A stretch of 64,000 nucleotides of DNA from Paenibacillus graminis. GTDB taxonomy: Bacteria > Bacillota > Bacilli > Paenibacillales > Paenibacillaceae. Shown here piece by piece: positions 25,132 through 34,446 of this stretch. Each line of letters opens with the position of its first letter. Position 1 is the stretch's first letter. The stretch is taken from positions 1,488,001 to 1,552,000 of the forward strand of contig NZ_CP009287.1 of NCBI RefSeq assembly GCF_000758705.1, given 5' to 3'. The position numbers and the translations under genes were made by a program. The notes under the pieces are model-generated. The model searched no databases. It worked only from the letters and a program-made list of their open reading frames with translations, and was not told the DNA's origin.

Positions 25132-25551
25132 GTGGAAGTACAAAACGAAGCTCTAACAAACAAAGCTGTTGTGCTGATTGATGGGGTCTGCCATCTGTGC
25201 CAGGGGCTGGTGCGGTTCATTATCCCCCGTGATCCCCAAGGACGGATTCTGTTTGCCCCTTTACAGAGTGAGATTTCCCGTAAGCTGATGAATGACAGCG
25301 GTCTTGTTCCCGGACAGCTCAGCACGGTTGTCCTGCTGGAGAACGGCGTATGTTATACGGAATCGGCTGCAGTGCTGCGGATCGCCCGCAGACTGCGTTT
25401 TCCGTGGCCTGCTGCTTATCTGCTTATCGTTATCCCCCGTCCGCTGCGGAACGCCCTGTACAGGTTAGTTGCGAGGAACCGTTACCGCTGGTTCGGCCGG
25501 GATGAACAATGTATGGTCCCGACGCCGGAGATCCGGAAGCGGTTTCTGTAG
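25132..25551 (+). CDS. DCC-family thiol-disulfide oxidoreductase (DUF393)
   Basis: 139 residues, thioredoxin-like. The family motif is LIDGVCHLCQGLVRF (the DxxCxxC signature), followed by ILFAPLQSEISRKL and a C-terminal YRWFGRDEQCMVP. Members are small thiol-disulfide proteins of largely unknown substrate. GTG start with GGGGGAGG six bases upstream. Followed by a terminator, so a single-gene unit. Confidence 0.9.
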   Translation: MEVQNEALTNKAVVLIDGVCHLCQGLVRFIIPRDPQGRILFAPLQSEISRKLMNDSGLVPGQLSTVVLLENGVCYTESAAVLRIARRLRFPWPAAYLLIVIPRPLRNALYRLVARNRYRWFGRDEQCMVPTPEIRKRFL

Positions 25552-25563
25552 AAGACAATTACA

Positions 25564-25605
25564 AACGCAGCAGGTGCTCCGATAGAGCTCTGCTGCGTTT
25601 TTTTG
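25564..25605 (+). terminator. Intrinsic terminator after the DCC gene
   Basis: AACGCAGCAG pairs with CTGCTGCGTT, then TTTTTTT. Confidence 0.9.
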
Positions 25606-25629
25606 GGTAACAGAAAAGGTCAAATTGGC

Positions 25630-26817
25630 CTAGTTCGTCAGCGGTTTCGTGCTAAGGTTGTAGGTTTGTACAAGCTTCCACTTGCCGTCTGCCGATTTCT
25701 TGACAGTTGTCACCGTTTCAGTCCGGTTATCGGTGAACTGTGGACCCTTAAGCTTTTTGGTTGTCATAACGGCATAAATCGCAGCTTCATTATCATTGAA
25801 ATAAATGACTTTGGAAGACTCCAGGCTGGATTGCAAATCATAGGAGTTGAAAAGCTGCTTGTAAGTCTGCTCGCTCAGCTTGTAGGCTGGAGAGGACTCG
25901 TCTATGGTAGACAGCACGCCAGTCAGATCTTCTTTGTTGGTGTAATCCGTATTCGCCTGCAGCACGGCCTTGATCTGCTCTTCATCGGCTGCCGGAACGG
26001 TGGCTTTAGCTTCAAGCGCTCCTGCCGGGAGAGAATATTGGACAGCCTGGATTTGCACATTGCTGATCAGCCAGTTGGAGCCGGAGGCATTTTTGGTCAG
26101 CGAATAAATGTATTCTGCAGTACTGTTTGGTGTGAAGGCTCCACCGGTTCTCTCTGTTGTTTCCACAACATCCACAGTTGCTTCCTTCTCCTGGATATCG
26201 ATAATGTCCATTCTGGCAATGGCCGTGGTGACGTCGTAAGCTGCCATCTGGTCTTTGAATGCCGTTGCGGCTGCAGCCAGCGGTGACTTCGGATCGATCA
26301 GACTTATAAAACCCTCGTAATCTTCTTTGTTGGAATAGCTGACGTATTGATTAAAAAGCTCGGAAATCCCCTTATCGTCCGTGCTGTTCAGACTGCTTTT
26401 GATTTCTACGGAATTGGCTTTGGCGTTCCAGACTACACTTTTGCCTGTTGCTTCGCCTACGAAACGGAGCGGGACATAAGTAACGTTGTTAACCATTTTT
26501 GGAGCAGTTGCCAGCTGTTTTACGGTTCCGTTTACAGTCGCTTTTTTGCTGCCGAGCTGCAGGGTGATTGTCAGGCTTTCCCTGGAGGCTGTGATGGTGC
26601 CTGTCTTGGAATCCCATACAAGGGTAAGCCCCAGCTTCTCAAAAATCGGACGCATGGGAACGAGGATGGAACCTTGATCCTTGACTGGTGCGCTGCTGCT
26701 CAGGTTCAGTTTCTGCTGATCAACCGTTACGGTAATGGGCTGCTCTGCTGCTGCTGCTGATACGCAGATAACACCGGATATGGCTACAGCGGCAAGAAAA
26801 CCGGGTACAAATTTCAT
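25630..26817 (-). CDS. Secreted copper-amine-oxidase N-terminal-domain protein
   Basis: 395 residues. A signal peptide (KFVPGFLAAVAISGVICVSAAAAE) is followed by a copper amine oxidase N1-type domain (VPMRPIFEKLGLTLVWDSKTG, then VPLRFVGEATG), a common surface or stalk module in Paenibacillus-type bacteria, and two repeats of an NTF2/SnoaL-like unit (LFNQYVSYSNKEDYEGFISLID and NTDYTNKEDLTGVLSTIDE). No anchor motif is visible. Start ATG has AAAGGAG 11 bases upstream. It is divergent from Tad locus 1, sharing a 270-base interval. Function unknown; probably extracellular. Confidence 0.85.
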   Translation of the reverse strand: MKFVPGFLAAVAISGVICVSAAAAEQPITVTVDQQKLNLSSSAPVKDQGSILVPMRPIFEKLGLTLVWDSKTGTITASRESLTITLQLGSKKATVNGTVKQLATAPKMVNNVTYVPLRFVGEATGKSVVWNAKANSVEIKSSLNSTDDKGISELFNQYVSYSNKEDYEGFISLIDPKSPLAAAATAFKDQMAAYDVTTAIARMDIIDIQEKEATVDVVETTERTGGAFTPNSTAEYIYSLTKNASGSNWLISNVQIQAVQYSLPAGALEAKATVPAADEEQIKAVLQANTDYTNKEDLTGVLSTIDESSPAYKLSEQTYKQLFNSYDLQSSLESSKVIYFNDNEAAIYAVMTTKKLKGPQFTDNRTETVTTVKKSADGKWKLVQTYNLSTKPLTN

Positions 26818-26955
26818 GTGTCGAAAATCTCCTTTGTTATATGTTAGGGGTCGCAAATGATGAACATATAAATTATACAGGACGATAATGGTTCGGGGAA
26901 TATCCTGTGTTGGATATAGGAACTGAGGGAATTTTAGAGTAGGCAAAAAAAGGTA

Positions 26956-26984
26956 TTGCTGTGATCTAATATATATGCTACTAT
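26956..26984 (+). promoter_or_regulatory. Predicted sigma-A promoter of Tad locus 1
   Basis: TTGCTG, 17-base spacer, TACTAT. Transcription would begin near 26991 and meet a terminator hairpin within about 70 bases, before the tadZ-like start. Confidence 0.6.
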
Positions 26985-27012
26985 AGCTGTAAATTACAGG
27001 AATAGTAACGGA

Positions 27013-27059
27013 AGCACCGTTCAATGACCGTATCCCACGGTCATTGGCGGTGCTTTTTT
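27013..27059 (+). terminator. Terminator hairpin inside the Tad locus 1 leader
   Basis: AGCACCG and CAATGACCGT pair with ACGGTCATTG and CGGTGCT around ATCCC, followed by six T bases. The upstream gene is divergent, so this hairpin cannot end it; it sits between the promoter and the first pilus gene. An alternative stem (AACGG with CCGTT, 27007-27021) overlaps its 5' arm and could act as a weak antiterminator. Confidence 0.75.
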
Positions 27060-27089
27060 GCTGTCTTTTTACAGAAAGGAGAGGGTGAC

Positions 27090-28259
27090 ATGGCAGCCAG
27101 AATCGTGCTCGCAGTACGGGAGAGCCAATACATTGAGCCATTGCTCCACTATATTCACCATAGTGAATATGGTGGGATGCTGCGGGTCAGCGCGTTCAGC
27201 ATGCTGGATGCTTTTATGGAGTTTATGCAGGGTGAGGAAGTCCCGGACGCGGTTGTAGGAGATCCTTCTTTTATTGAGGCGTGGCTGGTGGAGGGGAGGA
27301 ATTCAGTGCCGTGGGCAGTCCTTAGTGATGACGGGGACATCCGCGGCAAACCTTCCGGGAGTCTGGCGGGGGGACAAATGATTGTCAAGTATCAGGCGCT
27401 GCCTTCTCTGCTGGAGTCCATACTTCAGCTATGCGATCTGAAGCGAAGCCGGACAGCGTTAGTGCCCAAGGAAGAGACGCTGCTGCTGAGTGTGGTCTCA
27501 GCCAGTGGCAGCAGCGGTAAAACCACGCTTGCACTCAATATGGCGAAGCAGCTTGGGGGACTGGGACTGTCTGTTTTTTATCTGAATCTGGAAAGTGTGG
27601 ACAGCAGCGGATTGTTCCTGCGCTTGCCGGACGGCAACGCCCTTGGTCTGGAGCGCCTGCTGTATGAACTGAAGGCAAGTGCAGGAGAGGGGGGCCAGGC
27701 AGAAGCAGGAAAGATAGAGCTTGAACAATATGTGATCCGGCATGAAAGTCTGCGAACCGAGGCCTTCAGACCGGTGGACAATCTTAAGGAAAAGCTGGAG
27801 ATGTCGCTGACGGATACGCTGGATGTGCTGGAAGAACTGTCCGGGGCGGGGCGCTATGATGTTGTCATTGTAGATACCGGTGGCATTGAGGAGCAGCAGA
27901 CTCAGGCTGTTCTCCATAGATGCGGCCTCCTGCTCTGGGTGCTGACGAGTGATAAGAACAGTATGCACAAGACCGGGAGATGGCTGGAGCATTGTAGTAA
28001 ACCCCACTCCGGCAGACTGCAGGAGGTACAGGGCAAAAGCAGGTTTGTGCTGAATTTTGCAGCCGATGCCAATAGAGGAGAGCTTCTCTCTGAAGGGTTG
28101 GAAATAGATGCTGTGCTTCCTTTTATCTCTTCATGGGCCATGCAGCACCACGGGGAGCTGTGCCTGAATTCTCCACAATTCATTCTCGGGATACAGCAGC
28201 TCTGCTCGGGAATCATTGAGCCCGCGCTGCCGCGTGTCTTTACAGGGAATGGTATATGA
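27090..28259 (+). CDS. TadZ/CpaE-like ParA/MinD ATPase, Tad locus 1
   Basis: 389 residues. An N-terminal receiver-like domain (1-115) lacks the acidic phosphoacceptor pattern; then comes a MinD-type ATPase. The P-loop is SASGSSGKTTLALN (138-146): it keeps the Walker lysine but has Ser at the deviant lysine position. Walker B appears as YDVVIVDTGG. TadZ proteins place the pilus machine at the pole and interact with TadA. Start ATG is preceded by AAAGGAG at eight bases. First gene of locus 1; its stop overlaps tadA by four bases. Confidence 0.85.
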   Translation: MAARIVLAVRESQYIEPLLHYIHHSEYGGMLRVSAFSMLDAFMEFMQGEEVPDAVVGDPSFIEAWLVEGRNSVPWAVLSDDGDIRGKPSGSLAGGQMIVKYQALPSLLESILQLCDLKRSRTALVPKEETLLLSVVSASGSSGKTTLALNMAKQLGGLGLSVFYLNLESVDSSGLFLRLPDGNALGLERLLYELKASAGEGGQAEAGKIELEQYVIRHESLRTEAFRPVDNLKEKLEMSLTDTLDVLEELSGAGRYDVVIVDTGGIEEQQTQAVLHRCGLLLWVLTSDKNSMHKTGRWLEHCSKPHSGRLQEVQGKSRFVLNFAADANRGELLSEGLEIDAVLPFISSWAMQHHGELCLNSPQFILGIQQLCSGIIEPALPRVFTGNGI

Positions 28260-29488
28260 ATGAAGAGATGTTCCGGCTGCTCCGCAGTGACATCCGTTCC
28301 GGACTGGATCTGACGTCTGCTGTCGGCAACCGTGAGCTTACCGCTTATATAGAGCAGACGGTTCTTGCGCGGGACAACCTGCGGCATCTGACCGCACAAG
28401 AGAAGCATACCCTGGTCAAGAAGCTGTTCGATTCATTCCGGGGCCTGGATGTGCTGCAGCCGCTGGTGGATAATCCGGCGGTCACCGAGATTATGATCAA
28501 CAGCCATGATGAGATTTTTGTCGAGGAGAACGGGCTGATCCGCCGCCTCCCGCTGGCCTTTGAGTCCAGCAGCCGATTGGAGGATATTATACAGTCGGTG
28601 GTCTCCGGTGTTAACCGGGTAGTCAACGATTCCTCACCGATCGTGGATGCGCGGCTGAAGGACGGGTCCCGGGTCAATATCGTTCTGCCGCCGGTAGCAC
28701 TGAAGGGGCCGGCGATGACTATCCGCAAGTTTCCCGAAACGCCGATGACGATGAACGAGCTGATCCGCCGGGAGGCTGTAAGTAGGGAGGCTGCGGAGCT
28801 TCTGCAGATGTTAGTGGCGGCGAAATACAATATTTTTATCAGCGGCGGCACCGGCTCAGGCAAAACAACCTTTCTAAATGCATTGTCGCAGTTCATACCG
28901 CCGCAGGAGCGGGTGATTACGATTGAGGATTCAGCCGAGCTGCAGATCGTCACCGTACCGAATCTCGTTTCGCTGGAGACGAGAAATGCGAATACGGAAG
29001 GCCGGGGAGAGATCAGCATCCGTGATCTGATCCGTTCCTCACTGCGGATGCGGCCGAACCGCATTGTGGTGGGCGAGGTTCGGGGCGCAGAATGCCTCGA
29101 TATGCTTCAGGCGATGAATACCGGCCATGACGGCTGCCTCAGCACGGGCCACTCAAACAGTGCCCGGGATATGGTCAGCCGTCTGGAAACGATGGTACTC
29201 AGTGCTGCCGATCTGCCGGTGGCGGTCGTCCGGCAGCAGATTGGCTCTGCGATTGATATCTTTGTGCATCTGGCGCGGCTGCGTGACCGTTCCCGCCGGG
29301 TGACGGAAATCTGTGAGGTTGCCGGGGTCAAGGAGGGGGAGGTGGTGCTGAATCCACTCTATGAATTCCGAGAAACGGGTGAGACGGACGGACATGTTCA
29401 GGGCGGTCTGATCCCCAGCGGGAACCCGATGCTGCATACCGGCAAGCTCGGGATGGCCGGAATCCACTGGAAGGGGGAAGTGATCTGA
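28256..29488 (+). CDS. TadA/CpaF secretion ATPase, Tad locus 1
   Basis: 410 residues of the type II/IV secretion ATPase family. Walker A is GGTGSGKTT (197-205), the Asp box follows (ITIEDSAELQI), Walker B is in RIVVGEVRGAECLDML, and the His box is GCLSTGHSN. The hexamer powers pilus assembly through TadB and TadC. The start overlaps tadZ. All catalytic elements look intact, in contrast with the more diverged ATPase of locus 2. Confidence 0.93.
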   Translation: MNEEMFRLLRSDIRSGLDLTSAVGNRELTAYIEQTVLARDNLRHLTAQEKHTLVKKLFDSFRGLDVLQPLVDNPAVTEIMINSHDEIFVEENGLIRRLPLAFESSSRLEDIIQSVVSGVNRVVNDSSPIVDARLKDGSRVNIVLPPVALKGPAMTIRKFPETPMTMNELIRREAVSREAAELLQMLVAAKYNIFISGGTGSGKTTFLNALSQFIPPQERVITIEDSAELQIVTVPNLVSLETRNANTEGRGEISIRDLIRSSLRMRPNRIVVGEVRGAECLDMLQAMNTGHDGCLSTGHSNSARDMVSRLETMVLSAADLPVAVVRQQIGSAIDIFVHLARLRDRSRRVTEICEVAGVKEGEVVLNPLYEFRETGETDGHVQGGLIPSGNPMLHTGKLGMAGIHWKGEVI

Positions 29489-29505
29489 TCTCGTTAAAAC
29501 AGAAG

Positions 29506-30348
29506 GTGCAGCATCTGCGGAATAGCGGTGCATATAGGTTGAGTATGAACAGCAGACCGCGGCCGGGGGCCGGTACACCGTTGGGGAACCCCGGCGCGGC
29601 GGCACAACTGCCCGACTATACCGTGTACACATTGGCTTCCTGGCACAAAATCACGGCGATGCTGGTTGGAGGAACGCTGCTCTGGGCGATTGGCTGCCTA
29701 TTTTACCACAATGGGCTGCTGTCCCTGCTGCTGGTCCCGGGCGGGGCTTATGCGCCGCGAATACTGCGGGATTATCTTCATCGCCGTCGTCGTTCTGCGC
29801 TTAATCTGCAGTTTAAGCAGATGCTGTTTTCGCTTTCTTCTTCGTTGTCCGCCGGACGCTCTGTGGAGAATGCTTTTCGCGAAGCGGTGCAGGATCTGCT
29901 GATGCTTGACCCGGAGGGTGACAGCGATATGATCTCTGAGCTGAACATTATCTGTGCACGCATGGAGTATGGACAGCCGGTTGAAGAAGCCTTGAATGAT
30001 TTCAGCAAACGGGCGGGCATGGAAGATGTCGAACGGTTCGCCGATGTATTCTCCGTCTGTAAACGGACCGGGGGCGACCTGGTAGAGATCGTGCGGCGGA
30101 CTTCAACCATTATCGGGGAGAAGCTGGATATGCAGCAGGAGATTGCTGTCAGCATCGCCCAGAAGAAATTTGAGGCCAAGGCTTTGCTGGTTTCGCCGCT
30201 CATCATGGTGATATTCATGAGTATGACAGCTGGAGATTATATGGAGCCGATGTATACAGGTGCAGGCATCGTGATCTCTACGCTGGCTCTTGGGCTGCTT
30301 TTTCTATGCTCCCTGTGGACTTCCAAGATCATGAATATTCCACTGTAA
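29506..30348 (+). CDS. TadB-like inner-membrane platform protein, Tad locus 1
   Basis: About 280 residues. Two hydrophobic segments near residues 48-80, a cytoplasmic GspF-like domain (LQFKQMLFSLSSSLSAGRSVENAF ... KRTGGDLVEIVRRTSTIIGEKL, read in parts), and two C-terminal helices. It is part of the platform through which the pilus is built. The start is unclear: GTG at 29506 has no good ribosome site; ATG at 29545 follows a weak AGG; and a CTG at 29485, overlapping the tadA stop, follows AAGGGGG by seven bases. Confidence 0.85.
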   Translation: MQHLRNSGAYRLSMNSRPRPGAGTPLGNPGAAAQLPDYTVYTLASWHKITAMLVGGTLLWAIGCLFYHNGLLSLLLVPGGAYAPRILRDYLHRRRRSALNLQFKQMLFSLSSSLSAGRSVENAFREAVQDLLMLDPEGDSDMISELNIICARMEYGQPVEEALNDFSKRAGMEDVERFADVFSVCKRTGGDLVEIVRRTSTIIGEKLDMQQEIAVSIAQKKFEAKALLVSPLIMVIFMSMTAGDYMEPMYTGAGIVISTLALGLLFLCSLWTSKIMNIPL

Positions 30349-30362
30349 AGGAGGTGAAATGA

Positions 30363-31235
30363 ATGACCTGGCTATGCGGCGCCGCCGCGCTGGTACTGGC
30401 ACTTGGCTGGGGGCTGCTCCGTCTTAAATGCGGAAGCAGATACGCTGGACTGCGCAAGCTCCCTATGGAGGGGCTGCGGCTAAGAGGGCTGGGTGAGCCG
30501 TTTCTCTGGATGATCGAGAGATGGAAGCTGGGAAGATATTTTCCCTCTGCCATGTTCAGGATTCAGCGCTCCCTGCAGCGTACCTACGGAACGCGCTATA
30601 GCGCAGAGCGGACATTGCTCTTTATGGGGGAGATGATCAGCTACAGCTGGCTGTTCCTGACAGCCGGAAGTGTGCTGACGGTGTTAAGCGGGGAGACAGC
30701 CGGAACCGTGCTGGGGACATTTCTGGCGGTAATGCTTCCAGCTGCCCTGGTTAGCGATCTCCATAAGAAGGTACGTCTTCGGGAGCAGAATATCAGCTTT
30801 GAACTGCCGGAGCTGCTGAACAGCATTGTGCTTCTCGTAGGTGCAGGAGAAACAGTGCAGCGGGCGATCATCCGCTGTGTGGACAGCCGCAAGGGGGATA
30901 CATCGCACCCGCTCTATAAGGAACTGCACCAAATGACTGCCGAGTGGGACAGCGGCTATTCGTTCCAGCAGGCTTTTGAGAATTTCAGCAAACGCTGTGC
31001 GGTACAGGAGGTCTCACTGTTCACCACCACGGTGCTGCTTAATTACCGCAGAGGCGGAGCCGATTTTGTCCTGGCACTGCGCGATCTCTCGCGGATGCTG
31101 TGGGAGAAACGGAAGGCGATCAGCCGGACGCGCGGGGAACAGGCTTCCTCGAAGCTGGTTTTTCCGATGGTAGTCATCTTTTTAATTGTCATTGTGCTGG
31201 TGGGGACGCCGGCGTTCATGATGCTCAAAATGTAG
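30363..31235 (+). CDS. TadC-like inner-membrane platform protein, Tad locus 1
   Basis: 290 residues with N-terminal and C-terminal membrane helices around a GspF-type domain (LPELLNSIVLLVGAGETVQRAI, then FENFSKRCAVQEVSLFTTTVLLNYRRG, read in parts). The pairing with TadB is usual for Tad systems. A near-perfect AAAGGAGGTGA lies five bases before the ATG, which may make it the best-translated gene of the operon. Confidence 0.9.
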   Translation: MTWLCGAAALVLALGWGLLRLKCGSRYAGLRKLPMEGLRLRGLGEPFLWMIERWKLGRYFPSAMFRIQRSLQRTYGTRYSAERTLLFMGEMISYSWLFLTAGSVLTVLSGETAGTVLGTFLAVMLPAALVSDLHKKVRLREQNISFELPELLNSIVLLVGAGETVQRAIIRCVDSRKGDTSHPLYKELHQMTAEWDSGYSFQQAFENFSKRCAVQEVSLFTTTVLLNYRRGGADFVLALRDLSRMLWEKRKAISRTRGEQASSKLVFPMVVIFLIVIVLVGTPAFMMLKM

Positions 31236-31248
31236 AAGGAGGAAGCTG

Positions 31249-31440
31249 ATGATGAGTTCAATGCTGGCGGGAGCTGTACAAAGCTTTTGGAAGGACGAGG
31301 AAGGACTCGGCACGCTGGAGATGATTATGATTATTGCTGTGCTGATTGCGGTCGTCCTTCTCTTCAAGGACAAGATTCAGGAGGTAGTGGAAGCTCTGAT
31401 TGAGACGGCTGGTGAAAAGAGCCAGAAAGTATTCGATTGA
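31249..31440 (+). CDS. Flp-type pilin, Tad locus 1
   Basis: 63 residues. A short leader ends DEEG, then LGTLEMIMIIAVLIAVVLLF: cleavage after Gly19 would put Glu at position 5 of the mature protein, the rule for type IV pilins. The mature peptide is only about 44 residues, as for Flp pilins. It is the likely major pilin and would be cut by the A24 peptidase encoded four genes on. AAGGAGG precedes a double ATG. The stop overlaps the next gene in TTGA. Confidence 0.9.
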   Translation: MMSSMLAGAVQSFWKDEEGLGTLEMIMIIAVLIAVVLLFKDKIQEVVEALIETAGEKSQKVFD

Positions 31441-32099
31441 GCACGCATCGGAAAGATGAGGGCAGTTTCACTGTAGAAGCCTCTCTATTGCTGCCGATTA
31501 TTATGTGCATCACTATGCTGCTGCTGTTCTTCTGTCTATACAGCTATCAGAAGTCGATGCTGCTGCAGATCGCTTCAGCCGCTGCGGAGCGTGCGGCTTA
31601 CAACTGGGATAACACCCACAAAGAAACGAAGGGTGCTTACCCCGTTGGCGAATACGACCCGCTGTATTGGCGCATTGGCGATGATGCTCTGCTCTCCTCT
31701 TTATTCGGCATCGGCGCACCTGACGGTGGAGCAGCCATTACGCTCCCTGCCGCCAAGGATGGAGGCACTCTGCCTGTGGTGAAGCTGGAGCACGCATCCG
31801 GTATGGTGCCGGCAAATATGCCGGGCGAGATGAAATATGCCTATAGCCTCGCAGGCCGGCAAATCAGCGCAGAGCTGAAGCGGATGCTGAATTTGCCTGT
31901 GCTCGATGGGATTCTCTCCGATAAGGCCGTGCCAGTAGTACAGGCCCAGTCTGTGGTTGCTGAACCGGTTGAATTTATCCGTACCGTTGATCTTATGCGT
32001 TATTACGGTGCCAAATTCAAAGGCGGGCCAGACGGTGCCAAGTCAGGAACAGGGATGGAAAAGAAGAATGCAGCGATTATGTTGAACAAGCTGCACTGA
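31437..32099 (+). CDS. TadE-like pseudopilin, Tad locus 1
   Basis: 220 residues. A short polar leader precedes DEGSFTVEASLLLPIIMCIT: the Gly-Ser-Phe-Thr-Val-Glu pattern is the TadE prepilin motif. The remainder is a soluble outside domain. Minor pseudopilins of this class are needed for pilus biogenesis. TTG start overlaps the flp stop by four bases, so translation is coupled. It ends 71 bases before the next gene. Confidence 0.85.
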   Translation: MSTHRKDEGSFTVEASLLLPIIMCITMLLLFFCLYSYQKSMLLQIASAAAERAAYNWDNTHKETKGAYPVGEYDPLYWRIGDDALLSSLFGIGAPDGGAAITLPAAKDGGTLPVVKLEHASGMVPANMPGEMKYAYSLAGRQISAELKRMLNLPVLDGILSDKAVPVVQAQSVVAEPVEFIRTVDLMRYYGAKFKGGPDGAKSGTGMEKKNAAIMLNKLH

Positions 32100-32170
32100 G
32101 GAAGAGGAGCAGGCTGGAGTGAAAATATTTGGGGAACAGCGGCTAAGGCAAGGAAGGAGGGTAGACCCGC

Positions 32171-34429
32171 TTGAAGTCTGAAACTAAGCATGTTTTTGCG
32201 AGAGCCATAAGGTGCAGGCTTGACAGATATACCCGATCGGATGGTTCAGTCTCTATCTTTTTAATTATGGTGCTGGCATTCGTTTTCCTGTTTACCGCTG
32301 TGCTGATTGACTATGCGCGCATTGCCGCTGTAAATGTACAGGAAGAGCGCCTGGCCCGGGCTGCTGTCCGTTCGGTCATGTCAGCTTATGATATTGAACT
32401 GAAAGACAAATATGGACTGTTTGCTTATGGCGGCAATGACGGCGGCCAGCTGTTGGCCAGTGTGCTGAATGATAATTTGTATGAGAGCGGACGCGGCGAT
32501 GCTTTTAACCTGCTGCCTTTGAATTTGGATTCTTCTTCCTTAAGCTGGAGCCGGCCGCTTGGAAGCTATGATATTTTCCGCCGCCAGATTGTTGAAGACA
32601 TGAAATATAAAGCGCCGGTTGATTTTGCTCTGGAGCTGGCCGGCAAGTTCAAGCCGCTGTCTACGGCGATGGGTGAAGCTTCACGGACAACCAAGATGCT
32701 CGGCAAGCTGCAGCCCTTGTATGACGAGCGGGAGGAAGCGCTGGATCAAATGCTGAAGTCGCGGAAACAGGCGGCAGAGAGCGGAAAAACACTGCGGGCG
32801 CTGATCATGAATCCGCCAGGTGACAGCATTATATCGACTCCGGTAGGCAGTATCACTGCTGCCGCGGATATCCCTGCCATGTATGGCGACTATGAAGATA
32901 AATATCATGCCGATATGCAGCGCAGGGCTGAGGGCAGAACTGCGTGGTACGGGAGTCTTTTGCAGTCGTATCTACAACAATCCGCTGAAATGCTTAAGCA
33001 GGTTTCCGGCAGTCAGGCGGCTTTTCAGGAAGCGCAGCAACACTATATGGAAGAGGCCGCGGCTGCGCTGGAACAGGTCAAAGCTCTGAATAGTCAAATG
33101 AAAAGCCTGCTTGAGCAGTCCCGGAACAGCGGGCCGGACGATGCGCAGAACCCGGCGCAGAGCTGGGATATTCCAGGCGGTACAGCTGAGTTGAGCGCAG
33201 ATCCGATCCATAAGCTGCGCGAGCAGGAAGATTCGCTTATCCTTGCAGCAAGTGACATCAGTATACTGGAGAATAGCTTGTCGGAACAGCAGACAGCTTC
33301 GCAGACCGTAGTACAAGAGGTCGCCATCTTGCCCGGAAGTTTGAGTCCTGCATCGGGATTGAATGCCGATGTTTCGGGCATGGTGGCCACTGTCCTGGAT
33401 GTGTCGCAGACAGTTGACAGCTATATGCGCAATTATGGAAATGACGGCGGGCTTATTGCTGCTGATAGAGCCCGGATTGAGACCCACCGCACTTTCGACA
33501 GCCAGCGCAAGCAGACGGAGCAGGCGGCCAAAGGCAAGCTAGGCGATGCCATGAAGCTGCTGGACCAAATTCGCGGGCTTGGCTCTGGCGCCGGGGAAGC
33601 TATGGAACGTTATCAGACGCTGCGTAATTATCACGACGACAATTTAGCGTTTAACAAGGGGTTAGACCAGGGTTCAGATACGGGGGCGGCGGATCAGAAC
33701 CTCTATTCTGCCGGAAGCTCCTCCATGGTCAAAGTGGACGGACTCTATGCCGCAATGGGCAATGTGCTGGAAGGGGCCAGAGACAGGCTCTTTCAGACCG
33801 AATACGCGGCGCTGTATTTCCCTCCCTTTGATATCTCGCAGCTGTCCGGCCTAACTTCAGGTTCTATAGATGAAGCAGCGGGGAAGCTGGCGGATCAGCT
33901 TGATCCTACGGCTCAGGAGTTGGAGTATGTTTTGTATGGCTTCTACAATCCCGGCGGAAATATAGCAGCAGCTTACGGGGAGATTTTTGCAGTGCGTCTG
34001 GCAATACGTACGATGGAGGGTTTTACAGAGAGGTCCGGCCTGGGCAATCCGCTGCTGATATTGGCGGCGGCACTTCTATACGGAGTCGAGCAGGCAGTAC
34101 AGGATATGCTGCTGTTATGTAAGGATGGTGAAATTCCACTGTCCAAGTACATACCCGCGAAATTGAGTTACCGGGATTATCTGCGTTTGTTTCTGGTGCT
34201 GCATGGCGGCGGGGATATCCAATTATCGCGAATGCTGGCTTTAATCCGGCTGAATACCGGAAGTAACCCGGATGACAAATTCACATACGCAGCAGCAGAT
34301 ATCAGAATGGCAATGCCGTTATGGTTTTTGCCGGGAGTAGTGAAGCTGCTGGATTACGGCGGCGGTCTTTCCGGTGATGTGCAGGGCAAATTATACTACC
34401 GGACTGTACAGGCAGATTTTTCTTATTAG
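32171..34429 (+). CDS. Large TadG/DUF5702-like surface pilus protein
   Basis: 752 residues. One N-terminal membrane helix (SVSIFLIMVLAFVFLFTAVLID, about 25-47), then RAAVRSVMSAYDIELKDKYGLFAYG, typical of the DUF5702 family found in Bacillota Tad loci. A long alpha-helical region (about 200-430) is rich in Gln, Ala and Ser and likely forms coiled coil. It is probably a long extracellular stalk or a ruler-like pseudopilin-related subunit, but the role is inferred. TTG start; AAGGAGG lies ten bases upstream. Confidence 0.75.
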   Translation: MKSETKHVFARAIRCRLDRYTRSDGSVSIFLIMVLAFVFLFTAVLIDYARIAAVNVQEERLARAAVRSVMSAYDIELKDKYGLFAYGGNDGGQLLASVLNDNLYESGRGDAFNLLPLNLDSSSLSWSRPLGSYDIFRRQIVEDMKYKAPVDFALELAGKFKPLSTAMGEASRTTKMLGKLQPLYDEREEALDQMLKSRKQAAESGKTLRALIMNPPGDSIISTPVGSITAAADIPAMYGDYEDKYHADMQRRAEGRTAWYGSLLQSYLQQSAEMLKQVSGSQAAFQEAQQHYMEEAAAALEQVKALNSQMKSLLEQSRNSGPDDAQNPAQSWDIPGGTAELSADPIHKLREQEDSLILAASDISILENSLSEQQTASQTVVQEVAILPGSLSPASGLNADVSGMVATVLDVSQTVDSYMRNYGNDGGLIAADRARIETHRTFDSQRKQTEQAAKGKLGDAMKLLDQIRGLGSGAGEAMERYQTLRNYHDDNLAFNKGLDQGSDTGAADQNLYSAGSSSMVKVDGLYAAMGNVLEGARDRLFQTEYAALYFPPFDISQLSGLTSGSIDEAAGKLADQLDPTAQELEYVLYGFYNPGGNIAAAYGEIFAVRLAIRTMEGFTERSGLGNPLLILAAALLYGVEQAVQDMLLLCKDGEIPLSKYIPAKLSYRDYLRLFLVLHGGGDIQLSRMLALIRLNTGSNPDDKFTYAAADIRMAMPLWFLPGVVKLLDYGGGLSGDVQGKLYYRTVQADFSY

Positions 34430-34446
34430 CTGGGAGGTGGAACAAG

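Noticed and set aside
26985..27089. Riboswitch in the Tad locus 1 leader, such as a cyclic di-GMP type
   Set aside because: The leader before the terminator is only about 25-70 bases and lacks the conserved aptamer elements.
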